Source: Lolium rigidum (taxonomy: Eukaryota > Streptophyta > Magnoliopsida > Poales > Poaceae). From it: a DNA stretch of 64,000 nucleotides. The notes beneath the pieces are model-generated. The model searched no databases and was not told where the DNA came from. It was given only the letters and a program-made list of their open reading frames with translations. This document shows, piece by piece, positions 54,139 to 63,795 of the stretch. Each line of letters opens with the position of its first letter. Position 1 is the first letter of the stretch. The stretch covers positions 333,233,090 through 333,297,089 of the forward strand of contig NC_061514.1 of assembly GCF_022539505.1 (NCBI RefSeq). Reading direction: 5' to 3'. The position numbers were made by a program, and so were the translations under genes.

Positions 54139-54973
54139 ATGGCCGTGCTGTGTTTCCTCTGTGCTCTGCCGGTGGTGACATCGAGCCTAGCGCCGCCTTG
54201 CAGGGCTGACCTCATCAGCCTCGCGGCCCTGTCTTGCCAGGAGTCTCCTTCCTCCAGGGACGGAGCCAGGATCGAAACATGAGGGGGGCGAACTGTGTTG
54301 TGAACTTCATGAGGGGGGCAGACATGGATAAATCACCATGAAAAATCAGTTTAAGTGCCTACTATTCTTCACAAAATCTCAACCTTGGGGGGGGGGGCTA
54401 GCCCCCCCTCGTCCCCCCTTGTCTCCGTCCCTGCCTTCCTCCCCCACAGCGTCGTGCTGCGACGCGCTCGTCTCCACTATAGACGAGCAGGGTATTTGCT
54501 GCCTGTGTGAGTACGTGGCGTCAACCTCAACGCAGCTATGCTGAACTTCGACTTATCCGCTGTGTACCAGAGCTGTGGCGGATCCGCGCAGGCACCCGTT
54601 CACTGCAAGGGTAATGATCGATGCTAACTTCGTCTCTTGTTTGCAATGCTCCGCTAGCTGATCGACCGTGATTCATATGTTTTCACATGCTTGCTCCCCA
54701 ACTCCACCTGCTCGTGCTCCTACCGGCACTGGAAGAAACGGTGGTAAAGGAGAAGGAGAGGGGGGAAAGGGCAACCACATCGTCGCGATCGTCATCGTTA
54801 TCGGCGTCCTCATTGTTTTGGCCGCCGGCGGGGCTTGCATCTACTACATTCGTCGACGACCAGTCAAGGCGCACCAGTCTCCAGCGACAAGTGACGACGG
54901 CGACGCTTCCCCACCTTCCGAGACGGAGATGGCGCGACGATTCCTGGCGCACCGAATCGTTTCATCTAACTAG
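54139..54973 (+). pseudogene. Lipid-transfer-protein-like gene, copy 2
   Basis: The start ATG is kept and a signal peptide is visible (AVLCFLCALPVVTSSLA), followed by cysteine spacing of plant LTP/protease-inhibitor proteins: C..LISLAALSC, then after the hAT MITE ASCCDALVSTIDEQG, CCLC, SCGG and HC. Skipping the MITE and one copy of its duplication, exon 1 reads through in frame to TQLC, where TGA follows; the next part (NFDLSAVYQSCGG) is in another frame, a one-base loss shared by both copies. The last exon (to 54973) has a Pro/Gly linker, one membrane segment (IVAIVIVIGVLIVLAAGG) and a short basic tail. A membrane-anchored LTP-like protein is the likely ancestor. Confidence 0.65.
54255..54433. 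mobile_element. hAT MITE in copy 2, TSD CCTTCCTC
   Basis: Ends CAGGGACGGAG and CTCCGTCCCTG are perfect inverse repeats. CCTTCCTC flanks at 54247-54254 and 54434-54441. 179 bp. Confidence 0.92.
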
Positions 54974-55321
54974 AGAATGTTACTAGTGTACGGTTCTGTA
55001 CAGAGACTGGAGGGTTTTGTTCCCTATCGGGTTCAACGTCAGACATCGCAATCTCTTGGTGGCGGCCGTCGGCCGAGCTATGGTGGTTGCTCATTGGACT
55101 ACAGCCTTACGTGGCACCATGGGAGGATCCACCATCCCTCCATCCCGGGCGGTCGCCCGGGCTTGGCGGCGGCGGCACGCCTAGTATCATGTGATGTTCT
55201 ATAACATTTTGTCTCAAAAAATGGCATGGTAGGCATGTTTGCCCAGGCTTCTAGAAACTTCTAGGTCCGCCCACGGTGGCACTCGAAAGCATCATCGTTG
55301 AAGTGCCCTTTCACAACCTTA

Positions 55322-55592
55322 TGGCATGTACAATGGTGATATCTTAGCAATGTCACGTAGGATAAATGCTGATAAATGCTGATGTGGAGGAAAGAGAAAT
55401 TCAAAAAAAGACTTTGCATTCTCTTAGCTAAGAGTGATTTCTTAGCACAATCTCTCTCACCACATATTTAGGATGTCTGATTATTAAAGATAAAACTAAA
55501 AAATAACCCATTATATATTATGTTTTACTGTTATATCTAAATTACATGGCAGAGTTAAGATAAGACAGTCTTATTAACCATTGCACATGCCC
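55322..55592. mobile_element. Tourist-like MITE in copy 2, TSD TTA
   Basis: Same insertion as 51107-51367, with TTA at 55319-55321 and 55593-55595. It is 10 bp longer through a local duplication of GATAAATGCT. Confidence 0.85.
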
Positions 55593-55776
55593 TTACGTTT
55601 TTCTTGTTAATGTAGTGGGTGTTGTTTTTCTTTTTTGTCTTATAATAAGGCGAGACAGTGTGGTGATTCGATGTTAACTTTGATCACGAGGGTTGGCTCG
55701 TGTGGGGGTGTAGCCTCATGACCGGCGTGTTGCGCGTGTGGGGGTGTAGTATCATTGTTGGAAAAAGATACAGAGA

Positions 55777-56262
55777 AGCGCTCGTGCGTGCGGCGGTCCG
55801 TCAGGATTAACGAAACATCTTATTCCCCCATGGCACGGGTTCCTCCTGCCACTCATTCTCAGAGAGAAAGCAATGTACGTTTGTCACCGACGAGTGACGA
55901 CCACGGCGCGACGCAGGGAAGGCTCTGCCGGACTGCCACCGACGAGCGCCGCGCGAAGCACGGAGGTCTCCACCGGGCCGTCGTCCAGCTCGGCGCGATG
56001 CGTGGAGGGCTTCGCCGGGTCGCGCCGCGGGGCCGCCGCGGACCAGCTCGCATCGGGGAGACCGCCACAGGGCGCGAATTGGGGGAGGCCACCGCCTTCG
56101 AGCACACATCCAGGAAGGCCGTCGCGCGCCATCCAGGAAGGCCGTCGCGCGCCGCTGAACACGCAGCAGGGAGGCTGCCGCCGCCAGTGACGAGCACGAG
56201 CAGAAGGCGGCCGCCGACGAGCAGATGGAGCCGCGCACGCGAGGACGAGACCGATGCCTGGA
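55777..56262. other. GC-rich segment of unknown nature
   Basis: Very GC-rich (CGCG, GCCG) sequence open in most frames on both strands. It has no recognisable domain but contains a local direct repeat (GCCATCCAGGAAGGCCGTCGCGCGCC-type unit twice near 56105-56155). It is followed by a unit of the repeat also found beside the N gap. It could be the 5' region of a retroelement. Confidence 0.35.
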
Positions 56263-56375
56263 GTAAATTGACTGAGATTTACCTCTCCTCCACTTTTTAT
56301 CTCTTGATTTTTCTGATGCCGATAGTGGAGGTTTCGTATTGTTGTGATCCTTCTCCTGTTCAAGTTTTTCTCGTT
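56263..56375 (-). repeat. Inverse copy of the 10.1-kb tandem repeat unit
   Basis: ACCTCTCCTCCACTTTTTAT, CTGATGCCGATAGTGGAGG and TTCAAGTTTTTCTCGTTAGA correspond in reverse to the units at 10066-10361. Here it is a single copy, 46 kb away. Confidence 0.75.
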
Positions 56376-56591
56376 AGAAATCAAGTTGATTTTGCTAGTG
56401 TGATGTGGTACAGTACATGCTGTGCTTGATCTGCAGGGACACAAAAAGTGCAGTCACGGCCTGCAAATTTCTTTTGTTTATTTGGCAGTTGTTAAGTGAT
56501 AAACAAAAGTACAGAATACTAAGTGATAATCTGGAAATCAGTAGCAAGATAACTAAGCAGGATATCAAACCTGGACGTGTCCATGTCTAGA

Positions 56592-56682
56592 TTGGCAGTT
56601 GTTATTAAATCCATGAAAACTAACACGGCTCCTGGCCCCGATGGGTTCTCTGTCCAATTTTACAAGAAACTAGCAAGATAGG
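56592..56682 (+). pseudogene. LINE reverse-transcriptase scrap
   Basis: The translation LAVVIKSMKTNTAPGPDGFS followed by VQFYKKLAR contains the APGPDGF motif at the start of the LINE reverse-transcriptase domain. Only about 30 residues are present. Confidence 0.75.
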
Positions 56683-56890
56683 CCCTGTATGGTGGCTGAC
56701 TGATGGAAAAATACATGAAAATAACATGAATACACCATTTAAATTGTGATATGTATAATAAACTGGATGAACTAAAATAGCTAGGCTGGTCCATATCAGT
56801 GTGTCCCTTGGCCCGGTAGAAATAGTATGGTTTTCATGGGAACGTTATCTGCACATGCGTGCAGTTATCAAGAGAACAGAATACCATATA

Positions 56891-57063
56891 TATGCTTAAA
56901 CGCCTAATTTATTTGACTGAATGAATTGTTATCACTGATCTTTGTGAAAGACCTAGCCCTGGCGGAGTGGAGGCACAACAGGTATGTATATATATGCTTG
57001 AACACCTAATTTATTTGCCTGAATGAATTGTTAGCATTCATCTTTGCGAAAGACCTAGCGCGG
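56891..57063 (+). repeat. Two ~70-bp direct repeats, 102 bp apart
   Basis: TATGCTTAAACGCCTAATTT ... GAAAGACCTAGC at 56891-56955 recurs at 56993-57058 with a few changes (TATGCTTGAACACCTAATTT). Non-coding. Confidence 0.7.
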
Positions 57064-58436
57064 GGGCAGCGCGCCCAAGAGACAGCATGAGCTGAACAAT
57101 AAAAGATATTTCTATCTGAAATTACGACAGCGAAGTAGAAATGTTCGAAAAAATAGGGGAGAGTTAACGTGTGAATAGATTCAGAAGTGAACACACCATT
57201 ATCAGTGGAATAGGAAACATCGTTGCTCATATTGCTTTAGATTCCATTATATACCTCGTTAAGCAATGGACACTAACAGGATGCAGAACACTGACCACAT
57301 AGCTGACGATAGACCAAAATACACATGCACAAAATTGAATTTAAAGAGCAATGTAGACCACCATGCCGAGGCACATGCTCTGATTATTCCTTCCCCTTGC
57401 AAGGTGAACTCTCGCCGGTGTTGTCTTTGTCAGAGAAGAGAATGATGATGTCGTCGGCTGTACCTGTAGGACTGACAGATAGTGTGGCTAAATGGTCTTC
57501 TATATCCAGGGATCACTTGTCAAGGGCCCTGGTTCCCCAACGGTGGTGTCAGCCGGATTTGGCCAACCAAGCTGCTCCTGCTTGGGTGGCATAGATGGCG
57601 GCATGTATGATCTCATTCTCTAACTCGATGAAATCTTCAATGGCACGTCTTTTTTATGTCGCACCTCCATAATCTCATTCCCTGACTCAACTGAATCCTT
57701 GAGAACAGTTTTAGAAACGAAGTTAGTCAAGTTGTGAGTCCCAATACTAAGCTTCTTACATGCTAAAAATAGCTACAATAAATCAGGTATTGTATATTGT
57801 GAAACAGCATAATTCAACTATGAAGTGGAGATGGGATAAAATAACATAAGATTTGACGCGTTAAAAACATATGATGGTCATGTTCTAGCTAATTTTAGAT
57901 GGGATGGACTTGGAAAATACCATTCCGTTATTGTCTAAAAATCATAGAACTGCAGTACGTAAGTTACTTACTCTCACTTCCCCTTTGTAAGTGTCCTAGA
58001 ATCTGGCAGATGAATGCAGTGCATAAAAACTTTTGTATTCTCAATATTCAAGTTTTTTTCTATAACTTAGGTGGTTTCTCTGCAATGGCTCGATGCAGCT
58101 TGATACCTGACAGCAACACTGTCCTAAGTAATATACAAGGAGCACCTATAATGACATCTTACAAAACCCAACACCAAACCTTTCTGAAACAAGGTGTATA
58201 GACTATCATTCACTCCAGGTGGGCTAAGCAACTACAAAAAAGGTTTAATTTGTGTTTATGCATAATTCTATAAGATTACACTATTAACAGATCACTGGAA
58301 CCACACAATCAATTATTCGCTTCTCTCTAACACATTTTACTTTTAACAATATATTATCTCATTCACATACCAGAGTACTTCAAGAGATTGTACATGACAG
58401 TGAAATTATTTACATGTATTTATGTTTCAAAACACA
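57064..58436. other. Intergenic, no feature recognised
   Basis: AT-rich. The open frames (for example near 57325-57594 and 57899-58201) have no recognisable domain, no codon bias and no splice logic. Confidence 0.35.
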
Positions 58437-59158
58437 TTCTTCTTTTTACATCTGATATATATGACTCTTCTAGAACAAATAGTACTTAACAAACTCAGTA
58501 TTGAGAAATCTTGAGCACATGATAGCTTATAATTATGTAAGCTTGAAACATACGGGTCGAGGGCAAAAGAAGTAATAGATCTCCACAGATAACAACACAC
58601 AACTGATTTTAAACTGATCATGAACTATACAATTTGCACTGGCTGCCTAATTTTACCAGCATTTGCATTTATTGCAAAATCCCCTTCATTGGGAAAACTA
58701 TCATTAACCTCTAAACATGATGAGTTATCAGTGTCAAGAAAATATGGCAAAGGTGGGGATATACCTTGAAATAATTCTCATCAGATTTCTGTCATTTTCA
58801 TGATTTTCCAGGGTCTCATTTTACTGTCAAGGTAGTAGAACTTCAATAGCAGCCAGTCTAGTGACAAAGGTGAATTCCAAACATGAAAGGTGAAAAGGCT
58901 AATTCATCTTGTGGTGATCTGTCATTGTGATCCACTTATCTTCTAGCAAGGATCAGAAAAGTAGCTTGCATGCCTGCGAGGCTAAGGTGACATGTGTTTT
59001 GGATCTTCCTTTCTTTGCTTGCCTATTCTCAATGTACTGGGAATTCCACTCCACTTACAAAATTATAAGCTATCATGTGCTCAAGATTTCTCAATACTGA
59101 GTTTGTTAAGTACTATTTGTTCTAGAAGAATCATATATATCAGATGTAAAAAGAAGAA
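58437..59158. repeat. Inverted repeat, ~105-bp arms, ~510-bp spacer
   Basis: The left arm 58437-58541 (TTCTTCTTTTTACATCTG onward) and the right arm 59054-59158 are inverse copies with only about three differences (ACTCTT/ATTCTT, ATTATG/ATTTTG). The spacer is unrelated on its two sides. Because of the inverse identity both strands can be read as the same short peptide, which is not evidence of coding. Confidence 0.9.
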
Positions 59159-59731
59159 CCAAAGGGAGCCTACCTTTCTTTACGAACCGCCGTCTTTCAA
59201 ATAGGAACCTGCAAGACATCCCCCCTGAAAGGATAGAAGAAATAGCAAATAAGAAATTGTTTCGAGCACAAGGATAATTATAACCATTGCCCTGCTGCGA
59301 GTTGGTAAATGAAGTGCACCATATATCAAACTATTCAATTTGGATAGCAAAAAAAAATCTGCCCAATTTAAGGATAACTGCAAAAACATGATCCAATGTT
59401 TATTTTTTCTACCAGGCACAACAAGAACAATATGTCTAATTATACGATAACTTAACCTGAAACATGACCTAATGTTAATGTTCCGAAACATGCAGCAGGT
59501 AACGGGATACTCAACTTGGACAGTAAAAATAATATGTCTAATTATAGGATATCATAGGCTAAAATATGAGTTAGTGTAAACATGGTCTGGTGTTTATTTT
59601 CCTAACCTAGAAAGTAAGTACAATATGTGCAATTAACCCAAAGCATGGTTTTCATGTTTATTTTGAAATACTCAACCTGGACAGTAAAACAATATGTCTA
59701 ATTATAGGATAACCTAGCCTGAAATATTAAT
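59159..59731. repeat. AT-rich imperfect direct repeats
   Basis: CAATATGTCTAATTATA(C/G)GAT and the following (A/T)CCTGAAA occur near 59433, 59531 and 59691, with shared ACTCAACCTGGACAGTAAAA-like blocks between them. Irregular spacing (about 98 and 160 bp) suggests decayed tandem duplication. No gene. Confidence 0.5.
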
Positions 59732-60035
59732 TAGCTTAGAAGCCGAATATGTTGCCGCCGCAAGTGGATGCACTCAATTGTTATGGATGAGGCAAACTTT
59801 GAAGGAATACGGTGTCACTTGTGACAAACTGCCTCTATTATGTGACAATGAAAGTGCTATCAAGATTGCCTATAATCCGGTGCAACATTCAAGAACGAAG
59901 CATATTGAGATCCGGAATCATTTTATTAGGGATCATGTTGCCCGTGGTGATATTGAGCTAATCTATGTTCCTACCAAAGATCAACTTGCCGATATATTCA
60001 CGAAGCCTCTTGATGAAGTAAGGTTTTGCTATTAG
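59732..60035 (+). pseudogene. Copia pol C-terminus (RNase H end)
   Basis: The frame enters at EAEYVAAASGCTQLLWMRQT and continues through LCDNESAIKIAYNPVQHSRT, KHIEIRNHFIRDHVARGDIE and DQLADIFTKPLDEVRF, the standard end of Copia RNase H. It stops at TAG 60033-60035 (shared frames beyond include RNELNIIDL). Gag, protease, integrase and RT are missing on the left, where unrelated AT-rich sequence begins abruptly at about 59731. Confidence 0.9.
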
Positions 60036-60660
60036 AGGAATGAGCTAAATATCATTGATTTAAGGAGTATAGCTTGAACATCTTGCAAACACACCTTTGT
60101 CTCAAAACTTTATTTGGTTTAGATGTGGGCATGGAAATAGGGGGAGTGCAATTTAAACTATTGAGCTATCCCTCCCCCCCCCAAAATGCCAACATTAAGA
60201 AATCATTCTCTTTATATCATATGTTGTTATGTGAGCTTCAATGATGAGTAGTGGTTTGGGCCCAAGATATATCTTCGCGGTGCCATGCCATAACACTCAT
60301 ATATGGTGGCCTAGGCCACCACACTCTTCTTTGTGAAGAGTTGGAGTTATTTGGATCTCAATTGGATTTTATTTGATATCTCCTTGTTCTTATGGGAAAT
60401 CACTCTAGTTTGGCCTTATTTGCTCGTATCTTGCAAACTTGAGTGATCATGTACCATTAACAGTTTGAGCGTTCTAAACCCAAACCTACACTCATCTATA
60501 AGCCATTTCCATTTTGTTCTTATTCATGTTTTGGTAAAAACTTGGAGTTTGAGGAGTTTCGGTCGGATGATCTAGGTTGCCCCATCTTATTGGTCAATAT
60601 GCATCTTATATGTGACGTGATACTTCATTGCATCACATATGGGCATATGCAAATAACTAA
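60036..60660 (+). other. Non-coding 3' region of the Copia element
   Basis: Contains AATAGGGGGAGTGCAAT (60138), a polypurine-like tract just after pol, and then AT-rich sequence without coding features, as in SIRE/Maximus elements that carry extra sequence between pol and the 3' LTR. Confidence 0.5.
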
Positions 60661-61260
60661 CAAAAGATAGGCAGGATTTCCGGTGTTCTGGAATTCTCCA
60701 GAAAACCGGATAATCCGGCCTTTGGGCACCCCGGAAAATCCGGCCCGGCCGGATTATCCGCCCCAACTTAGGGCCGGATTATCCGGCCTGGGCAGGTTTC
60801 GATGGGATTTGAGGAGAGGCCGCGGGGTGAACGGTTCCAGAACCAGTTCCCCCACGCACCTCTCTCTCTTCCCTCAACTCGCCGGAGCTCCTCCTCCTCG
60901 CCGGAGCCGCCCCGTCCGCTCCCTCTCGGAGTTTTTGGGTGGATCGGGTGCTCCTCCTCCCTAGCTTTCATCCCCTCCAAGCGGCTCCTCCAATGGAAGA
61001 GGGTATGGCTCACAATCCCTAACCCTAGGTGTTGTGATTTATATGTGCTATTTTCTTGATGGGGATGTTGTCTAGTTGTTCCAAATCATGTGTAGTATAC
61101 TCCATTTGCATGCTATGAGGCCGATCTGGTTCTAGACAAGTTTTTGCTTGAGATTTCTGCAGATTCGCAGGGCCGGATTATCCGGCCCCCGCGCTAGCCG
61201 GATTATCCGGCCAGGCCGGATTATCCGCCCCTCGGGGACCCCGGATTATCCGGTCTGGAG
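60661..61260 (+). repeat. Clusters of CCGGATTATCCGG motifs
   Basis: Near-palindromic 13-mers CCGGATTATCCGG or the inverse CCGGATAATCCGG, plus one-base variants, occur at about 60706, 60730, 60748, 60773, 61167, 61197, 61214 and 61241. More occur in the LTR at about 63467-63525. Between the clusters lies a leader-like region with ATGGAAGAGGGTATGGC (60992), possibly the first exon of the extra ORF. Confidence 0.8.
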
Positions 61261-61390
61261 CTTTGTTGCTGCTGCAGTTTTGATTCAATCTATCATGTCT
61301 AAACTTTTACCGACTCATAATATGTTTCTAGAGTACACTACTGTATCAATACATGACTTATGAGCATTATCTTCTCTTTGCTATCCGTCT

Positions 61391-62760
61391 TTGTCTATCA
61401 CAGGTAGTGGTACTCGGAGGCGCTCTAGGAATACACGGTCGAGTGATGAGTTTGCTCAGGATGCTCCTCGTAAGTCCGCCACTCTGAGGCGGAAAGGCAA
61501 GTCAACTAGGGAGAACTACAAGTCCATGGATAGTATCTCTTATGCTGCTATCCGACAGAAGAACTGGTATGAAGACATTGAGAGGGATGATGAGATTGAG
61601 GACAAGCGCTTCTGGTGCATGGAGCAGGAGTACATCTTCAAGGATATATATGAACCTATGAAGAAAGTGAGACCTATGCAAGCAATTAATGTGGATCTTC
61701 TGGCTGTGAACAATCACTTTGAGGATGCCATCTGGGTCACTGGAAGGATGGGTTTGCAGGATCTTATGAAGATACAGTGTGACTACAGTCCTGATTTGGT
61801 TAAGCAATTCTTTGCTACACTTGCCTTCAAGAAGGATGAAGAGCGAACTATGTAGTGGATGACTGGCTCCACCCATTGTGAGGCAACTTTGCGCCGGTTT
61901 GCTTCTATTCTTGGCGTTCCCGAGGAAGGTGGTCACCGCCTTCATGGCCCACAGAAGACTGACAAGAATGTGCTCTATAATATGTATGACGGGTCTGGAG
62001 TTATTGGGTCTACCAGGGGACTTCTACCCATCTATAGTCAGCTGCTCCGCTTCTTTACGGCCACCATTGCTCCTAGTGGCGGAAACAATGATGCTCTCCG
62101 TGGACCTCTTGTGGATCTTATGCATCTTGCCTATGAATGTGCTCAGGATAGTGAGGAGGAGTCTGATTTCACTCTTGATATCATGGACTACATCTTTCAT
62201 GAGATTCATGATACCATGGTTTCCCGGACCACTATGCCCTATGCTCCATATATTCAGCTTCTCATCAACAACTCTGCTGCTCTTACTGAAGACTTGGGTC
62301 GATTCCCTAAAGAGAGTCACACTGTCAAGAAGGCCTACAAGAAGAAGCCAGTTCCCCCTGCTGCACCTGCTTCTGGCTCCTTTACGGGAGATGCCCGCTC
62401 TAGTGGCTATGCACCCGGTCGCCCTGTTGCTACCCCAGTGATTCAGAAGCATGTGAGGAAGCTCAGTTGGTTTCATCGCAATGTTCTATGCATGAACATT
62501 GAGATTCACAAGGAAAACTTTGAGGCCAACCGTCAGCGCTCAGAGATTCAGCATACTCAGGCGGTCATTCTTCACAGGCTCAGTGGTGAGCAAGGACCTC
62601 CGCCTCAGCCTCCAGTTCACCCAGCTTACAGTGGGTGGCACTCTTCCCAGGTTCCATGGACTGATATTGAGAAGAGTATTCAGAGGCCAACATCGCTCGC
62701 GACTCTCCTCCAGCCGCTGACAGTGATGATGAGTATGTCACCGAAGAGGACTCCGAGTGA
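61391..62760 (+). pseudogene. Extra ORF of SIRE/Maximus-type Copia (plant transposon protein domain)
   Basis: After an AG acceptor-like site the frame reads GSGTRRRSRNTRSSDEFAQD, then SYAAIRQKNWYEDIERDDEI, FWCMEQEYIFKDIYEPMKKV, DLVKQFFATLAFKKDEERTM, a TAG at 61853-61855, and in the same frame WMTGSTHCEATLRRFASILG. The FFATL...WMTG block is that of the 'putative plant transposon protein' domain found in additional ORFs of large grass LTR elements. A Lys/Pro linker and a coiled coil follow. Near 62675 a one-base shift leads to the acidic end DSDDEYVTEEDSE and TGA at 62758-62760. Function in the element is unknown. One stop and one frameshift make this copy non-functional as written. Confidence 0.75.
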
Positions 62761-63330
62761 TCTCCATGGGGCGCATAGCATCGCGCTTTTCCCTTTTTTG
62801 GCGTCTCGATGCCAAAGGGGGAGAAGTGTTCTATTAGGTCTTCTCTACGGGGATTTGCATGGTTAGGGCACAAGCATATGCGTTTACCATTCTTTTATCG
62901 CTTTGTCCTCTCTTATGTCATTTGAACTATTTGGCTTGGTTTGTTTGTTTGTTCGTTCAAAACTATGTGTTATGTGTGGATGTGAGACATTATGTTAAGG
63001 TTTTCGGAATTCTATATGTTGAGACCAAGGTTTATGATATGGTGTGGTATTTATATATAACCGGTATTATATATCTCCATATGGGTATGATCTCTTTCAC
63101 TTTGTCTCATCTATATACATATGCCTATGTCTCTTGTTTGAGCTCATGTTGGATATCTCTTGTGTTGAGGCACCTCGCACCTATGTGTTGTGCATTTGTA
63201 TTCAAATGCAAATTACTTGTATGCACACATGTAAGGGGAGTGCCTCTACGTTTTGCCAACATGCTTGCTCTCTATAGTGGTTTTTATTGCAAATTCGTAT
63301 ATTGTCACCAAACACCAAAAAGGGGGAGAT
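62761..63330 (+). other. Non-coding tail and polypurine tract
   Basis: AT-rich region after the extra ORF ending in CCAAAAAGGGGGAGATTG (63316-63332). This is the characteristic polypurine tract of SIRE/Maximus elements and lies directly before the 3' LTR. Confidence 0.75.
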
Positions 63331-63795
63331 TGAAAGAACATCTCTCACATTATGTTTTGGATTGTTTGATGTCAATATATGTGATACACTAATGCTCTCT
63401 ATAGTGGTTTTCTGGCGATGATACCCTGGATAGGGGGCCGGACTTTTGCCCGGATTTTCCCCAAAGCCGGATTTTCCGGGGGGGGGGGGGGATTATCCGG
63501 CCCTCACTTACACCGGATAATCCGGCCCTCGAAGACTCCCAACGGCTGGATTTTGAGAGGGGGCATTTATACCCCCCTTCTTCCTCCTTCCAACCTGCTC
63601 AATCATTTCAGAAGTTCATCCCCATTAGAGCCAACTTACTCCACCTCAAGAAACACAAGAATTACAAGATCTCCTCCTCCATCCAACCAAAGCTCTTGAT
63701 CTTTGGAGATTCGAAGGAGAAGACCCCGATCTACATTTTCACCGAAGCGATTTGCATTTCCCCCTCATATGCTTGAGGGCCCTTTGCTAGTGTTC
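63331..63795 (+). repeat. 3' LTR of the Copia element, cut by Angela-like LTR
   Basis: Starts TGAAAGAACATCTCTCAC. It contains the CCGGAT motifs at 63467-63525 and a run of 13 G, GGGGGCATTTATACCCCCC, then AAGAAACACAAGAATTACAAG leader-like sequence. It ends near GAGGGCCCTTTGCTAGTG, where unrelated sequence begins. The layout parallels the LTR at 30396-31474. Confidence 0.7.

Larger units (their letters stand above)
53045..55776. repeat. Segmental duplication, copy 2
   Basis: 2732 bp, a direct copy of 48827-51551. Its first 30 bp (ACCAATGTGGTGGTTTTATG and on) are the terminus of the Mutator-like TIR with no transposon to its left, which proves that the block was copied after that transposon inserted. 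It contains a 10-bp internal duplication near 55369 not found in copy 1. Confidence 0.95.

Noticed and set aside
55755..56429. A 224-codon frame and overlapping frames on the minus strand
   Set aside because: All six frames are nearly open in this GC-rich stretch, the frame spans an unrelated repeat unit, and no domain is recognisable.
58427..59204. Two frames encoding the same peptide (KLSCAQDFSILSLL...) on opposite strands
   Set aside because: The identity results from the inverted DNA repeat; there is no sign of selection or a start context.
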